Notes: generated by a model from the sequence alone, not told the origin. Positions 1 to 12,358 are shown, counted from the stretch's first letter. The stretch: DNA of 64,000 nucleotides from Ottelia alismoides (GCA_037367405.1 JAZKJV010008266.1:434001-498000), one strand, 5' to 3'. A program made the numbers and translations.

Positions 1-262
1 CTTCCCCTACTTTAATCCTTGTCGATCCAGTCATCAAAATGCCTAGGTCTCGGGGTATACGACCACAAAATACCTTTAGCATTTTAATCTTTTCTTTTAT
101 TTCCTTTATTCTATGATTTTTACATTAAAATAGTATTTCATATACAATAAATGAAATAAATAATGAATGTCATTATGTACAAAATAATGCTATTTACATG
201 CATAAGCTAGGGTTTTTTAAGCCTAAATGATAGAATAAAGGTGATGAAATGGAAATTCATCA
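1..262 (-). repeat. LTR end fragment, Athila-like Gypsy
   Basis: Read on the plus strand, this stretch follows the same order as the right ends of the two complete LTRs at 17000-17304 and 25470-25778: a CTACTTTA-TCCT-GTCGAT start, a short T-rich tract, then a run ending in ATTCATCA. On the minus strand it therefore begins TGATGAAT, the LTR start shared by all Gypsy elements in the window. The sequence is clearly diverged from the other copies. The rest of the LTR lies outside the window. No polypurine tract is seen just beyond 262, so this is probably a 5' LTR or a solo remnant. Confidence 0.6.
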
Positions 263-1590
263 GAGGGCGAGATAGAAGAGTCTTAGGAGGCTTCCTCACC
301 ACTTGAGTTTTGGTTACGGTTCTGCCAGCAGGTACTCGTGAAGAAGAGAAGAAGAGATCGTTGTCAGCTGGAGTTGAGTTTGGTTAAAGTTGGGGTTGGT
401 TACAGTTGAGTTTTGTATTGTTATTGAGTTTTGGTTATTGTACCACAGTAAGTCTGGCAAGGAAAAGATCGTGAGAAAGAAATCACCAATCATCATCAAT
501 CATCGTCATTTGATCAGAATTTAGAGCTACCACTACGGATGTAAGGAGAAGCTAGTGGGTGTGTTGGGAACTTAGTTAGGATACAATGTACTCTACCACA
601 TGCCTATGGAGGCACCACAACCCTAAGGTATCTTCACACCTTAGAGTCATAGTGTGAGGTCACACTCAGATGAAGATCACAGAATATCCACTAGACTTAG
701 AAATTAGACAAAGATAAAGATCATATCAGAAACTCATCATCTTCAATAGTGAGATCAATCAACATGAACTATAAGTGATAACAAGATAATAACCTACATA
801 TGGATCATATAATTAATATATGAAAATGTTATGTGTGGAAAGTTAAGGGGTGATGGATGATCAGGGGATTCACATACAGAACAATTTGAAAACTGATTTC
901 CATGCAAATAGCTTGTAGAATTTATATAGAAAAACCTAACTACTTACTTCTTTTGGAAATCACTGAAATACATGTTTTATATTTTAATAAATTTGATTGT
1001 ACTCAACTTTTGTTGACATTTCTCTTGTTCCCAACATGGATGGCAGGCAAGGCATCTGCAACTCAGTAGATTGACAATTGGACGCTGAGCTTCTGCAGTT
1101 TCTGTTATCATACACATGTTATAGATTTTGTATAAGATAGCGTAAATGCTTTTCTTTCTCTTTAGTTACATTTTAGGATACATGTACATAATGTAGTTTC
1201 TTTTGTTATATATAACTGTATATGAAAATTAATGCAATGTGATTTGGTTACACGTGTTGTTTATGTGGCTTGTAAATGCCATTTTGAATTGCAAAATTTT
1301 TTCTCTAAATTTTAGGTAACCTAATGCGATCAATAGCTAATAGAATAATGGGAATACTACGTAAATGGGTAACCTGTATCCGCAAACATCATAATATCTC
1401 TCATATGATGAGTCTATTATTCTTTGATTTTTTTGTATATTTTGTGTTTCTGTAATGTGCAAGGCATACTCTCTTGTCAAGATGTTAACCATTTATGGTG
1501 GTCCCTTGCTTCACAAACTTCTTCATCATCTTACCAGTTCAATGAACTTCACCGCCAATCCTTAGTTCATTAAAACCACCTTTATTCGTC

Positions 1591-1598
1591 TATATATA
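1591..1598 (+). promoter_or_regulatory. TATA-box-like motif
   Basis: TATATATA is followed about 30 bp later by a pyrimidine-rich stretch (TTTCTCCCTTTCTTCTTCTC) typical of plant transcription start regions. No open reading frame follows, so it may be the promoter of a decayed LTR. This is a motif match only. Confidence 0.25.
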
Positions 1599-2584
1599 CC
1601 CTGATGAACCCCTCGTTATCATCATCTAATATATTTCTCCCTTTCTTCTTCTCAGAGCTCTTCTCAAATCACGATTGAGCTCCACGGTTGAGCTTCTCTA
1701 CTTCGGAAGTGCATTGAGGAGTCAAAGATGAGTTTATACCTAAGATCCAAGCATGTGGCTCTTGGATTTAAATGCTAAATTAGTTACATTATTGGTTCCA
1801 GATCTTAATTTTCACTTTTTATTTTATCGACTTAGTTAGATTTTGATGTAATTTAGGTTTTTCCTCAATTTTGTAAATTCTTGATCACTTTTTTTCTATT
1901 ATCCTTCATTCATGTAATCAAAGAATCCTTGAAAAGATTTTTCCTCCAGCATTCTTTGACTCCATTGAGCATCTTATGGTTTGTCTATCTTATGAAGCAA
2001 AAGTAGGTCACCTGTAAAGCATCATGGATAGCACTAAAAAGATTTATATAAATACAAATAATTTTCATATGAGTGTGTATTTTATTATATTCAATGTTTT
2101 TTCTATTTTTGATAAACGTCATCTGGCCATTATTTTGAGATAGTAGTATCGTTATCGTATAAGTAATCACCAATATACATGGTTTACCTCTCTTCTTACT
2201 CCACAATTCATTAGAAGGTTTTGAAGACATTAGCATTCCTGATTTGGCCAGCTCTATTAAGTTTCAAAGTCTATATTGCATATATACATGCTTTCCATAC
2301 TTTTCATTCTTACATATACAATGAGAAGCACAAATACTTCCGCAAAGCATTCCAATACTCTCTCCAAGATCTGATCAATGGCCATTCTTTGTATCTCCAT
2401 GAAGCATTAGAGATACGCCTCCACACGTGATTCAACTCCACATGTGATCGACTTTCGACAGTTCATCTTGATCATCATGAGCTTCGAGTATTATTGATTG
2501 ATAGTGTATACAATGTAGATTATGAAGGCCTTGATAAAAGATTGCCTGTAATCATATCTTTACCTTTCTGATTTTTGTAAAAGG

Positions 2585-2740
2585 CCACTTGGTGGGTGAT
2601 CAAGTTATAGGCAACTTGGTGTGTGAACCTGTGATCCTAGTTGTAGGATACATGGTGTGTGATCCAAGTTGCGCGAAAGTTGTATGACCAGGGTTGTCAG
2701 AAGCTTTTTGTGTGTGATTAAAGTAGTGTACTTTGGTCCA
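2585..2740. repeat. Degenerate short tandem motif
   Basis: The phrase ACTTGGTGTGTGA, followed by a variant of GATCCAAGTT, recurs about four times at roughly 30-45 bp spacing with many substitutions. It looks like an old degenerate tandem repeat. No function is assigned. Confidence 0.4.
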
Positions 2741-3431
2741 AAACTTTTGTGAGATCTAAAGTTGTAATCCAAAACACTTGTAAAAATGATCGAGCTATGT
2801 GTGGAAAATAACTTGGTACAGTGATTGATTAGTCGACTCGGTCTGTTAGGAATCCTGAGTTAGGAAATCTGGGTTGTGGTTTTCATCCAGAATGATTTTC
2901 CTAATAAATATCGATGTGTGAGTGGTAACTAAATTTTCATAAAATCCTAAATATCGTAAAATACATGAATTGTTTTAGAACAACGTCGCATATGTTTCAT
3001 TCTGTTTCAAGGTACAACATCAAAAACAAAAAATGGGTCTTAATTGAGTCAAAATACATTAAAAGATAAAAAAAGTACAATTAGTTGATTCTTTGTGATC
3101 AATCCCCAAGCATGCCCAATATAATATTTTTGTTTTCAATTAGGCTTGTTTGTTGCTATTCATCTTAAATTCATGAGATTCATATGTGATCACAATGACG
3201 TGTTGATAATAATAGCACATTGATTTTTACATTTTCATTTTGGTATTGTTGCTGGGAACTCGAAGAAATGTGCTTCTCTTATTTTGATCATTTCATATCT
3301 ATTGTTGATATCTGAAATATTTCTTATTCATTCACGTATGAAATAAAAAAACTACTTCTTCATTTCTTCTTTTTACGTAATAATTTGAAATAGTTGAGCG
3401 TCTCTCTCTAAATACTAAAATAGGTATCCTT

Positions 3432-4497
3432 GGGCCCGTTCAGTACGGGAATAAGGAGGAATAAAGTGGAATAAGGATAGTTAGTTACTATTCTCCGTTT
3501 GTATGGTAATGAGGGATAAGAATAAGGTTTTGTAAGTTAGTTAAATATATTGGTTGACAAATAATCAGAGTAAGCCCAATGCATTATTAGCCGTGATTGT
3601 CAGCAATAATCACTCCATGATAGAAGCACATTTCACATGTTTTATTGAAAAGTTCCTCTTTTTATTAAAATTTAAGACTCCATAAATTCATACATATAAG
3701 CAAGGTGATTGTACATTGTGGAATGGGAATTCTACATCACAACATGCTTATCACACACTGATGCGTCAACAACGTCAAGTGCTAATGTTGATCCGCTGGT
3801 CAGGAGAACAATAAGTCGATCCTTCTCACAAAATAAGCATTCGATTTCCTCCAACTTCTCCACACGATATTCCACCAGCTTCTACACATGATATTTTCAA
3901 CCCGAGCCTACCGAGTCGGGTTTCGGGTCGACTTCGTGGGCTAGGTCGGATCGGCCTAGCTTAACCCATTGTTCATCCCTAACTATGTCATTGCAATATC
4001 CAAATATACTGAAATTGTCCAGCTAATTTGTAGGCACATACCAAAGAAACTATTGTAGACATGAACCAATTGATTCTAATTTCATAAGGCATACATTTTC
4101 CTACTATTACCCTCTCTTACATTGCAGCAGGGATGCGTTAATTTTAAACGGTGAGCACAGTCGTGCATCCCCACTCCATGCTCTCGGATCTTCCCACCCA
4201 TCAAATCTGTTGGCCATGCAAACATCTTACACGGCCCCACCAAGTCCATCTTCTAGAGTCTTTGCAGTCCAGAACCTCCGTGAAGTGGCATATATAGAAC
4301 CCACACCATACGATGTTCCTTACAAACCCATGAAGAAATATGGGATAATAAGCTCTCTCTTTGTAAAGCCTATAAAAGGAGGTGGAATAAGGGGGAAGTG
4401 GAATAAGAGAAGAAAAATAAGATAAGAGAGTGGGATTAGAAGGAATAAGGAAATAGGGGAATAAGGACTTATTCCCATCTTTATTACCCTACCAAAC
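3432..4497. mobile_element. Possible non-autonomous DNA transposon, about 1.07 kb
   Basis: The left end reads GGGCCCGTTCAGTACGGG followed by repeated GGAATAAGG. The right end, reverse-complemented, reads GTTTGGTAGGGTAATAAAG with the same GGAATAAGG phrases, giving imperfect inverted ends. The flanks GTATCCTT (3424-3431) and ATATCCTT (4498-4505) match at 7 of 8 bases, as expected of an hAT-type 8-bp duplication. The terminal bases of the two ends do not match well, so the exact boundaries are uncertain. The 71-residue frame at 4210-4425 lies inside and is not recognised. Confidence 0.35.
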
Positions 4498-4507
4498 ATA
4501 TCCTTAA

Positions 4508-4749
4508 GGGATTTTTACCCAGCAGACCTTATAAACGTTTTAAAATGCCTCTACGACCTTTTGCACAACGTAATTACCCCATCGACCCTATAAATTACCC
4601 CAAGAACCCCCACGGGCTTAAAACATATTATCCAGAGGGTTCATAGGGTAAGAGTTGGCAAGTTTATGGGGTCGAGAGGGGAATTAGGTTGTTTCAAAGG
4701 TCGTGGAGGTGATTGACAAAGTTTATAGGATCTGCTGGGTAAAAATCTC
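4508..4749. mobile_element. Fold-back MITE with 9-bp duplication (Mutator-like)
   Basis: The first and last roughly 92 bases are inverted copies of each other, both starting with a variant of GGGATTTTTACCCAGCAGA and running through CCTCTACGACCTTT to ATAAA. Little sequence separates the arms, so the element would fold into one long hairpin. It is flanked by a perfect 9-bp direct repeat, TATCCTTAA, at 4499-4507 and 4750-4758. A 9-bp target duplication with long inverted ends is characteristic of Mutator-like elements. It has no coding capacity, so it would have needed a transposase in trans. Confidence 0.8.
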
Positions 4750-4758
4750 TATCCTTAA

Positions 4759-6059
4759 AGAAGGAAATTAGCGCCAACATTCACTCGTAGTATACTAAAT
4801 TCTAAAAATGAAGCATATATAGGGTACTTACATTTGTGTGTGCTCCGAGTAAAATCGAAATCATATAATTCTTGGTGCACTAATGCGTCTGGTCTTCTCC
4901 TTTGAAAAATATAACAGAAGATCATCATGTCATGTTTGATCATTTAATCTGATAATCAGAAAAAAATCATAATTGTGGTATAGACGAAAAAGGGAATTGA
5001 TTTCATGATTCTTGCACAACTATTGTGAATTCACGTGCATTCACATTACCTTAGATCAAACACAAATCTCAAGCGGAACTTAGCTGACTACTGAAATTAA
5101 AAAATCATCTTGTTATTTCTTTGTTAGAAGATTTCTCAGTATCCTCAGAAAACTGAATACTTGAAGGACACTGCATAAGGCACCTGCCTTACGAAAGGGT
5201 AGCCAATTTTGACAACCACAACTATAGCAGGAAGCATGGTAGCCAATTTTGACAACCGCAACTATAACAGGAAACCCATCTGCTAACGTAACTTTCTCTC
5301 TTTTCGAGGATAACTTGTGTTCATGAAATATTTTCAAATTTCCTATCTTATGATCGAATGCCTCATTGTCAATAATCCGCTCAGAGTTGTCAGAACGAGT
5401 ATCATCAAATCTCTTTGTGTTGCTGAACCAATATCTTTAGAATGCATATGAGCAGAAATTTTCCACAATATTTCTCTTTAAAAAAATTGTTACTCCTCGA
5501 TAGTACTCTATTAGAACGTCATGAGTAAGCAACCACATGAAAAGCAGAGAATGACACAGGAGCACAAAAAAGCAAGCAATCAACTCCGTCACACCTAGAG
5601 ATCCAACAAAAACCACTCCTTCACACACGAAGTAAATAATAAGAAACAAAGAGCGCAAACTTGACCACGTGGACATTGAGAGGCCAAACATGTCACCTTT
5701 GGGTATTGTTATAGAAGCACAACCCAGATGAATAGGTTATCACAATAACCTTTGGAGATTAGGTCCCAAAAATATTGGTACCAACGGCAGGACAACCAAT
5801 CTTGGCAACTCTGCTAATCATAAAAGAGAGGAATGAGTGTAATATACAGGAATGGGTAAATGTTCCTTCACCCAACTGTTTAACCATATAAACATATGTC
5901 CAACTCAACAACGACACGTCTCGCCTTGATATTGAGTCTATAACTTTTGCGATATGTTTATATCCCTCTTCCTTGGTTGTTACATGTAATAGCTAAAATG
6001 TCCATGGATTTTATAGCTGATTATCCATTCTTGAAATCATTCAAAAATTCTGAATATGG
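4759..6059. other. Intergenic DNA, no gene recognised
   Basis: Apart from the 40-bp duplication, I see only short minus-strand frames (for example 84 residues at 5437-5691, hydrophobic) without a recognisable domain. The stretch lies just upstream of the relic frame at 6060 and could include decayed non-coding parts of the same locus. Confidence 0.4.
5198..5277. repeat. 40-bp direct duplication
   Basis: Two adjacent 40-bp copies begin GGTAGCCAATTTTGACAACC (5198-5237 and 5238-5277) with a few substitutions. On the minus strand a 74-residue open frame runs through both and so carries a repeated peptide, but I see no evidence that it is a gene. Confidence 0.7.
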
Positions 6060-6530
6060 GCCACCATCTTGCAATCTGAAGGAGACGATGTTGATATCCA
6101 AGTTGATGTTGAATTGAACTTGGAAATGGATAAAAGAGATAAATATCCCAGCATGCCTGACTCAAGCTTAAGATGAATAAAAACTTCTTATGAGCCAAAC
6201 AGTGAAATAACTGCTACAGAAGGAGACATTGATACGTTATTTTCATTCCATCTTAGTCCAGAACAGGGTTGGACATGGCTGCTAGAAACCATCCCCATAT
6301 TCTTTTTTCCACTTATTAATGATCCCTTTCAAGATGAGATTCTCATAGAGCTTAGAAAGCATGCACTGTCACTTAGAATATGGTCATACTATTATTCTGA
6401 TGAGATGTCATCACATGATCTTATATGGTTGGATGTTATTATTAGTTCTTAGGATGATTTTCAGGTAAATAATAATGAAAGAAATATAAAATTTCCTTTG
6501 GTAGAGAAACCAATTATCCACTATACCTGA
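6060..6530 (+). pseudogene. Relic protein-coding frame, unrecognised
   Basis: One reading frame stays open for 156 codons apart from a TGA at 6174 and a TAG at 6450, leaving 91 uninterrupted codons between them. The peptide composition looks protein-like rather than random: an acidic start (EGDDVDIQVDVELNLEMDK) and later LSPEQGWTWLLETIP, then DEMSSHDLIWLDVIISS. A second short frame from an ATG at 5998 covers the first 80 bases, suggesting one frameshift. CAG|GTAAAT at 6463 could be an old 5' splice site, although the frame stays open past it. I do not recognise the family. It may be a decayed host gene exon or a captured gene fragment. No transposon domain is seen. Confidence 0.4.
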
Positions 6531-6600
6531 CCATGTGTCGGATGCTTGTTTGGTAACAAGGTTGGGTTGGGTTAGGTTGGGTTGTGCTGGAAGTAACCAT

Positions 6601-6785
6601 GGGTCTGTTTGATTACTGGGTTACCCGGGGTAATCCGGTGTACCCCCTTGCATTCATGGGTTGGAATTTCATCACAAATCAAGGTGACATCGCATCACAT
6701 TCCTTATTCCAACCCTCTACCAACCCTCATAATCGCCCAAACAGCTACTAGAAGGTTACCCCAACCCAGTAACCAAATAGATCCC
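6601..6785. mobile_element. 185-bp inverted-repeat element (MITE)
   Basis: The left end GGGTCTGTTTGATTACTGGG and the reverse complement of the right end, GGGATCTATTTGGTTACTGG, agree over roughly 30 bases with gaps. The GTTTGATTACTGGGTTACC-type end is common in plant MITEs. No clear target duplication is seen, so the superfamily is not assigned. A GGTTGGGTT-rich stretch at 6558-6590 lies just outside. Confidence 0.6.
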
Positions 6786-7358
6786 ATATGTCAAATGGTT
6801 AGCTAGATGAGTAACTCTTTTATAATTTTAAATAGTAGTTGTTTGGATAGATAGAAAAGATGGAATGCTAAATGTAATATGACATCACGTTGACTATGTG
6901 TTATATTGATCATTTTTATGATTATAATATATTTTTTATGCTAATTTTTTATTTGAAGGTCACTAAAAATATTATAACGAAAAAAGTGGGATCCTACCCC
7001 TAATTCCAAACCGGGTGTTGATAATGCCTTGAAATCTACTGTCCAGATTTTAACATGTGATTATCCTGCTATTTGAGGATTCAATTTCAAGGTGGAGTTC
7101 TTCGATAATGCCTTGAGTCATGCTATATGGATTTGGAGTAATTCTGCTATCTGAGGATTCGAATCAAGAAAAGATTATTAATGTGATTTGAATCCTAAAT
7201 TTGGGATCTATTCAAATAATAATTGATTAGGGAATTTATTCCGATTCTTTCCTATTCCGTATGTTCTTTCCATTAGAGAGATTTGGAGGTCTTCATGAAG
7301 AGATTCAAAAAATCTGCATGTTTAGAGAGATTTGGGAATATGTCTATTTATAGATTTT
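6786..7358. other. Flank of the Gypsy element, no gene
   Basis: AT-rich sequence with two related phrases (TAATGCCTTGA at 7021 and 7099; GAGGATTC-AAT at 7075 and 7154) that suggest a small imperfect duplication. It replaces the first 2.5 kb of the 5' LTR, so the LTR was truncated here by a deletion or a later insertion. Confidence 0.4.
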
Positions 7359-8100
7359 CCAATTTTAGTGCATAATATGTCATTTTGAAGCTCTTTTTGT
7401 GCCCTATCATATTTTATACTTTGTGGACTGATCTAATGTTGTTTATTGATGATTATTATTAGAGGAGCATTTTGATTTATGCAGGCTACTCTTTGATATA
7501 TCTTCTGCATGGATAAAATTAACGATATCTTTTTTAGGAATTCGGTTGAGGAATCTAAATTGAATAATTCCTTCTGATAATTGTTGGTTTTTCTTATAGA
7601 ACTAAAATTTGCAGGGCATCGATTTGAGAAAAATTGAATTTAATTCTCAATATTTTTGATCCGATTTACTTGGGGTTTTTTTAGAGAAAATTTGGAAATC
7701 ACCTCCTTTGATTGAGGACTATTGCAGAATTATTCATAAAGACTCTTATCTGCATATGAAATTCAATCAATTTGATCTGTGATTTCATTTTAAGGGTATT
7801 AATCGTTATTATTTAGATTAAAATCATATAAATCTCAGACCTAGTGCTGGATTGTTTTCTCTATTTATTTTCTTGCATCATTTCATCGCATTTTATTCTT
7901 CAATACTGAAATTAATCGAGCAATTATTTAATTATTTAATTTAATTTAAAACCTCGCAACTATTGTTCCCTATGTTCGACCTTGGTACACTTACCAAGTT
8001 AAAAATACTCTACAACATTCGAAGATTGTGGTTTTTGCTTAATCGTCTTTTTCCTCCTATACTACAATTCATTATTACACAAGAGGTGAATTTTACGTCA
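7359..8100 (+). repeat. 5' LTR remnant (last 742 bp)
   Basis: This matches the last roughly 750 bp of the LTR at 29355-32647 at about 90 per cent by eye. Both run from CCAATTTTAG-GCATAATATG through a long AT-rich tract to GAATTTTACG-TCA. It ends in CA two bases before the primer site. The first 2.5 kb of the LTR, including its promoter-bearing GC-rich part, is missing. Confidence 0.85.
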
Positions 8101-8102
8101 AA

Positions 8103-8120
8103 TGGCACCGTTGCTGGGGA
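8103..8120 (+). other. Primer-binding site, tRNA-Asp type
   Basis: TGGCACCGTTGCTGGGGA lies two bases after the LTR. The plant tRNA-Asp 3' end is complementary to TGGCGCCGTTGCCGGGGA, so 16 of 18 positions match. It would prime minus-strand DNA synthesis. Confidence 0.85.
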
Positions 8121-9416
8121 ACGACGTATTTTTAAGGTTTTAAATTTTTTTTTTGAAATTAATTTCTGTGTCATTTTTTTCCTTTTGCATTTTATTTTGC
8201 ATTTCTCTCCTACTTCTGATACTAACCGCAATTTCTCTTTTTGCAGACTACTGGGAGCGACTTTTTGGAATATAAATCAAGGATCCACAAAGAAGATTGA
8301 AATTTAAATTTTTGTGTGAGAGAGAGCATAGTGTAGATTTAATTTCCTGCATTATTCTCAGGGTCCCTCTATTTGAACCCTTGTAATAATTCGGACTAAA
8401 CTTCCTTGTGGTGTGTCGGGTATGTTTCAACCCCTTCTGTGTGGTTGAGGCCCAACATCAGTGGCGTAGGAATTAGGCATACGTACGCTTATTTATTTAT
8501 TCTTGATTGTGCTCGTAATTTTTAGGCCACACTTCTTCACTAATTATACGCACTAGTAGATCATTCAATTTAGCCAAAATTTTAAATCAAATCTTTCCCG
8601 CTAATAGAACTATCTGCTTAGGGTGATTTCATCTGTGCATATCATTTAGTATAAATTTAAATTCCTTTTATTGCATCCCGCATGAAGAACGTGAGGAATC
8701 ACTGTAAGTCTTCTTCTTAAGCATGCATTATTGATTCATGCTTGCATTGACTTTTTCGATTCTCCCTCCTCAGTTTTACAACTTAGAAATTAAAGGAATT
8801 GGGACTGCTCGTTAGGCGTGTATTTTTGTGCTCAGATAAAACTTCAGTGATAACCCTAATCTAAAATTGGGACTGCTAATCAAGGCGACTGTAAAGAAAT
8901 TGACATAAAATTAACCCTTGTGTCTGGTGGAGAATAACCCTCTCATTGTTTGTGAGGATTAGACTGCACACTTAGGATAGAGCCAAAAATCGAAAATTTT
9001 CACTCAGACTACTGTTTTTTAAAAAAATAGCTACTTCTCAGTGAGGGTTTTAGGTAATCATTTTACGGTCCAACTTCCCTTAGCAGAGTGGATGGTTTAG
9101 AGGACTTTGCATAAGGCTCCGTCCTCAAGTAACAGGGGTAGCCATTTAAACGGTCCGTACTTACCCCTATACTAGCTGAAAGTAGGTGCAACTAGTTGTA
9201 TGAACTCGGGACAGTCTTTGTGAAATATTTCGGCACCTAACAGCTCCACTTAATTTTCAAATACCATTTTGTCATTAAATTAAAATTGAAAAGATAAGCT
9301 GTCGGGCCCTAATGTGCCTTCATCGGTGTTGAGTGGGTAAATTGACGAGTTTTGAATTGCATTTGTTTTGAGTGGGTCTTTTGTACATATGTACTCTGTG
9401 GAAATTCCTTTGTACG
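8121..9416 (+). other. Untranslated leader of the Gypsy element
   Basis: There is no credible coding region. The leader contains an A/T-rich start, then phrases such as TTGGGACTGCTA (8863-8880) that are also seen in the leader of the third internal domain (near 33133), confirming a shared family. The 114-residue frame at 7963-8307 crosses the LTR end and primer site and is spurious. Confidence 0.7.
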
Positions 9417-11800
9417 ATGGATTCTTCGGGGGTTCTTCGTCCAGACTCTGCGAACAAATCCCCGAGCTCCTCAAGTAACTCATCTCCTCGGTTTCGAGAT
9501 GACTCTCTTCTTGAAATCCCATGGTATGGAGACAACCCTTTTCTCCAAACCATGGTTCACCCCATACCTATAAGAATTAGTCAACCCCAGGCTAACCCTC
9601 TCTCTTACTCCCTTCCTGTAAAGAAACTTTCTTCTTTGATATAACACCTAAACCTTCCAAGCATGAGCCTAACTCATTTTTGTTTGCTTTTGAAGGTGAA
9701 GAAGAAGATGAGATGACTCCAAAGAAGGACGATAAGGACAATGACCCTATTCGTGCACTTTTGGCTAGAATTATTGTTACCGAACAATACAATGAACTCC
9801 TTAAAGCATAGATGGCAGAAATGCAATGCGGTGAGACTGCTATGGAAGATACGTACCTCCCTAAATTAGATGAAGACTATAATTGGTTGAGGCTAGTACC
9901 CTCGAGGATGCGTTCGAACACAAACCGCATTTCCTTGCATTGTTGCCTAAGTTCGGAGGGAATAGTCATGAAGAACCATACATCTTCCTCTGTGACTTCG
10001 AATTAGTCTGCGTTAACCTATTCCACCCTAGAAAGTTGTCCCCTTCGCCTTGACTGATAAGGCAGCTTACTGATTGAAGAACTTAGGGGAAGTGGTCACG
10101 ACATGGGCCACCTTCAAGACATTATTCTTAAAGAAATTCTATCCTATGAGTAGAATTAATCAGATGAGGATCAAGCTCACAAGCTTCACCCAACACCCGA
10201 GCGAGCCATTAAATGAAACCAGGGAAAGGTTCAAAGACCCAATCCAGATTGCCCATGACACATGATAAGCAAAATGATGCTGGTCCGAAGTCTTGTTAGT
10301 GGGCTGAACCATGAGATCCAAATGTTAGTGAGTGCATCTTGCGGAGGAAGCTACATGGGACGCCACAAGGACACCGTCTACAAGGTGTTCAAGAGACATG
10401 CTGAATCCAGCCGTGCACAGACCACCAGTCGGGCTTTGCCAGATCTAAAAAGATGGTGAATAATCAAACGGCTGATCAGAATGCTAATATGGGAATAATA
10501 GCTGATAAACTGACTACAATCGATCAAAACAAGAAAGTGATGAACTCCATAAATCATCTGATATGGAGAAATTAGCTAAATTGCCTAAACAAATGGAGGA
10601 ACTGGCTGACACGTTATGCAAGATGTAGATACCTGCCCTAAGTTCATCCCCTGCCCCTATACACCAAATTCACTATATTCAAGGGCAAAGGGATAGGGAA
10701 ACAGAGCCATTGGGGGGGAGATCAAGTCTTTTCCCATCAAACTGAAGAAGCCTCCATTCAAACCATTTACGAGGAACCTCAACAAATTATTGAGATAAAC
10801 AAAATTTGGTATAACCTAGAACCTATCAACCGTTCAGATCAAAACTCTACTCCAAACCCTCACACACCACAAGCCCGATCCACCTTCTAGCCTCAGCAGT
10901 AGCGTCAGCAATGTTGTACGGGTTATTAGAACCCGCAACCACAGTAGCAGCATCAACGTCAAGGCCGGCAGGGCCAATTCAGACAATATCAACAGCCTCA
11001 GGCCAAGCAGGGCTAGGGGTCCTCCTCCTCTTCTTCTATCTCTCTGGAACTCTAGCCAGTGTTGGACAAACTTCATGATATGAGAGTCGACATAAATCGA
11101 CTCTCTCGATGGAGAGACGAGGTAACTGCACCCCAAACCGTGATTCCAGCTTAAGTCCAGGCTAATACAAATAGCCTCAGACAGATTTAGGTATTAATCT
11201 ATGAATATTCCTTACCTAAATAGGAGATCTTTTTGCATGATGATGCTTATCATATTTCTCTTAGGAGCGGAAGCACCGTAACCATGCTTGATCGAGCGAA
11301 AGAACACGGTGACATAGCCCCAGTGTCCACAATCACACAATCCTGGGGAAATTGAGGAGGATAGGCACGAGGTGGAGAAAGAAGAACACCCTCCCACACC
11401 ACCCGTCATACACTACACCATTGAGGACCATGGAGAGTCAGAATCTGAGTCTGACAAAGAAGCGCCACCGAGACATCCGCAACAATTCTCCACCAAATTT
11501 CCTGTTTTTAGATCAGTCAATCCGAGTCCTGTAAATAAGTTTAATTCCTCATCCTATAAAAAGCGATGTTTTTTTATCACAATGAGTCCATTCCTTTCTC
11601 TTGTGCTCTTGCAGCAGGAAAGAAGAAAAACATAAAAAACCAAAAAATGATGATGAAGAGATAGCTCGCATTTGTAAAGAAAATATTAAGGTCACTCTTT
11701 CCCTAGACGAGATGATAGAAAGAGACCCGACATTTCGAAAATACCTTAAGGTGAAATGCACACCGATAAGGGCCAGCAAAAAGAATCCTAGTTGAACAAA
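9417..11800 (+). pseudogene. gag: gag polyprotein, broken
   Basis: The frame starts at ATG 9417 (MDSSGVLRPD), hits a stop at 9642 and continues in fragments. The capsid signature of the retrotransposon gag family is at 10077-10265 (VTTWATFKTLFLKKFYP, then LNETRERFKD), with a frame change to GLNHEIQMLVSASCGGSYMG at 10290-10360. This is the usual W-x-F...FYP...R...W/RERF...GG order of Athila gag. A glutamine-rich, low-complexity tail follows at 10870-11040. No CCHC zinc knuckle is seen, as is usual in this branch. At least four stops or frameshifts make it non-functional. Confidence 0.85.
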
Positions 11801-11867
11801 GAAGCACATACTCTCTATTGCTACATCTCACCTGATAAAAAATGAGCTACCAAGGTCTCAAAGAGAC

Positions 11868-12357
11868 ATGGGCACACTTTTTGTCACTAGCCATATCAAC
11901 GAAATCAAGTTTGCCCGAACATTATTAGACAATGACTCCACCATCAATCTCATGCCCACAACTCTATTTGAGCATCTAAATCTATGTCCTTTTAAGAAGT
12001 CTACAACCGTACTTCAATTCGCAGATACATCAACTAAGAGACCTAAGGGAGAGATTAGAATTGTTGCCATCAACATAGAGGGACAAAATTACCCGGAAGA
12101 TTTCACAATACATGACATGGATGTCCTTAAAAATTGGAAAGACTCCCAAATGATACTAGGGTGATCCTTCCTTAGAATCATAGGAGCTGTATTTGATTAC
12201 ACATCCGGGAGAATCCAGTTTGGAAAAGTTGAACTTAAAATGAAGCAAACTTGGTTTCAACGACATGACATTGAGATTACTGTCGAGTCTGAAAACTCAG
12301 AACCTGAGCAGAAAATACGGAAGCAACGGTTGGGCCATGGAGACAGAACTCAACCAT
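11868..12357 (+). pseudogene. Aspartic protease domain, broken
   Basis: The open frame 11868-12164 encodes a retropepsin-like fold: TLLDNDSTINLMP at the active site, QFADTSTKRPKG, then the C-terminal DSQMILG. After a TGA at 12162, where an arginine codon is expected, the frame continues with FLRIIGAVFDYTSGRIQF to about 12357. The active site normally reads Asp-Thr-Gly. Here Thr-Gly became Asn-Asp, so the enzyme would be dead even without the stop. It lies between gag and RT, as expected for Gypsy pol. Confidence 0.85.
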
Positions 12358-12358
12358 A

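Larger units (their letters stand above)
263..3431. other. Intergenic DNA, no gene recognised
   Basis: AT-rich sequence with only short spurious open frames. Around 541-690 and 1500-1900 it resembles generic retrotransposon LTR or leader DNA (TGTTGGGAAC at about 564, then a TATA motif followed by a pyrimidine-rich leader), but no second copy in the window confirms this. The 84-residue and 69-residue frames at 1985-2236 and 2221-2430 overlap on opposite strands and match nothing I know. Confidence 0.5.

Noticed and set aside
3900..3975. CGAGTCGGGTTTCGGGTCG-type motif as the hAT MITE seen at 55513
   Set aside because: It shares composition only. No TAGGGGTGT ends or 8-bp duplication are found around it.
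5437..5691. 84-residue hydrophobic frame as a membrane protein gene
   Set aside because: There is no recognisable domain, no supporting exons and no promoter. It is likely a chance frame.
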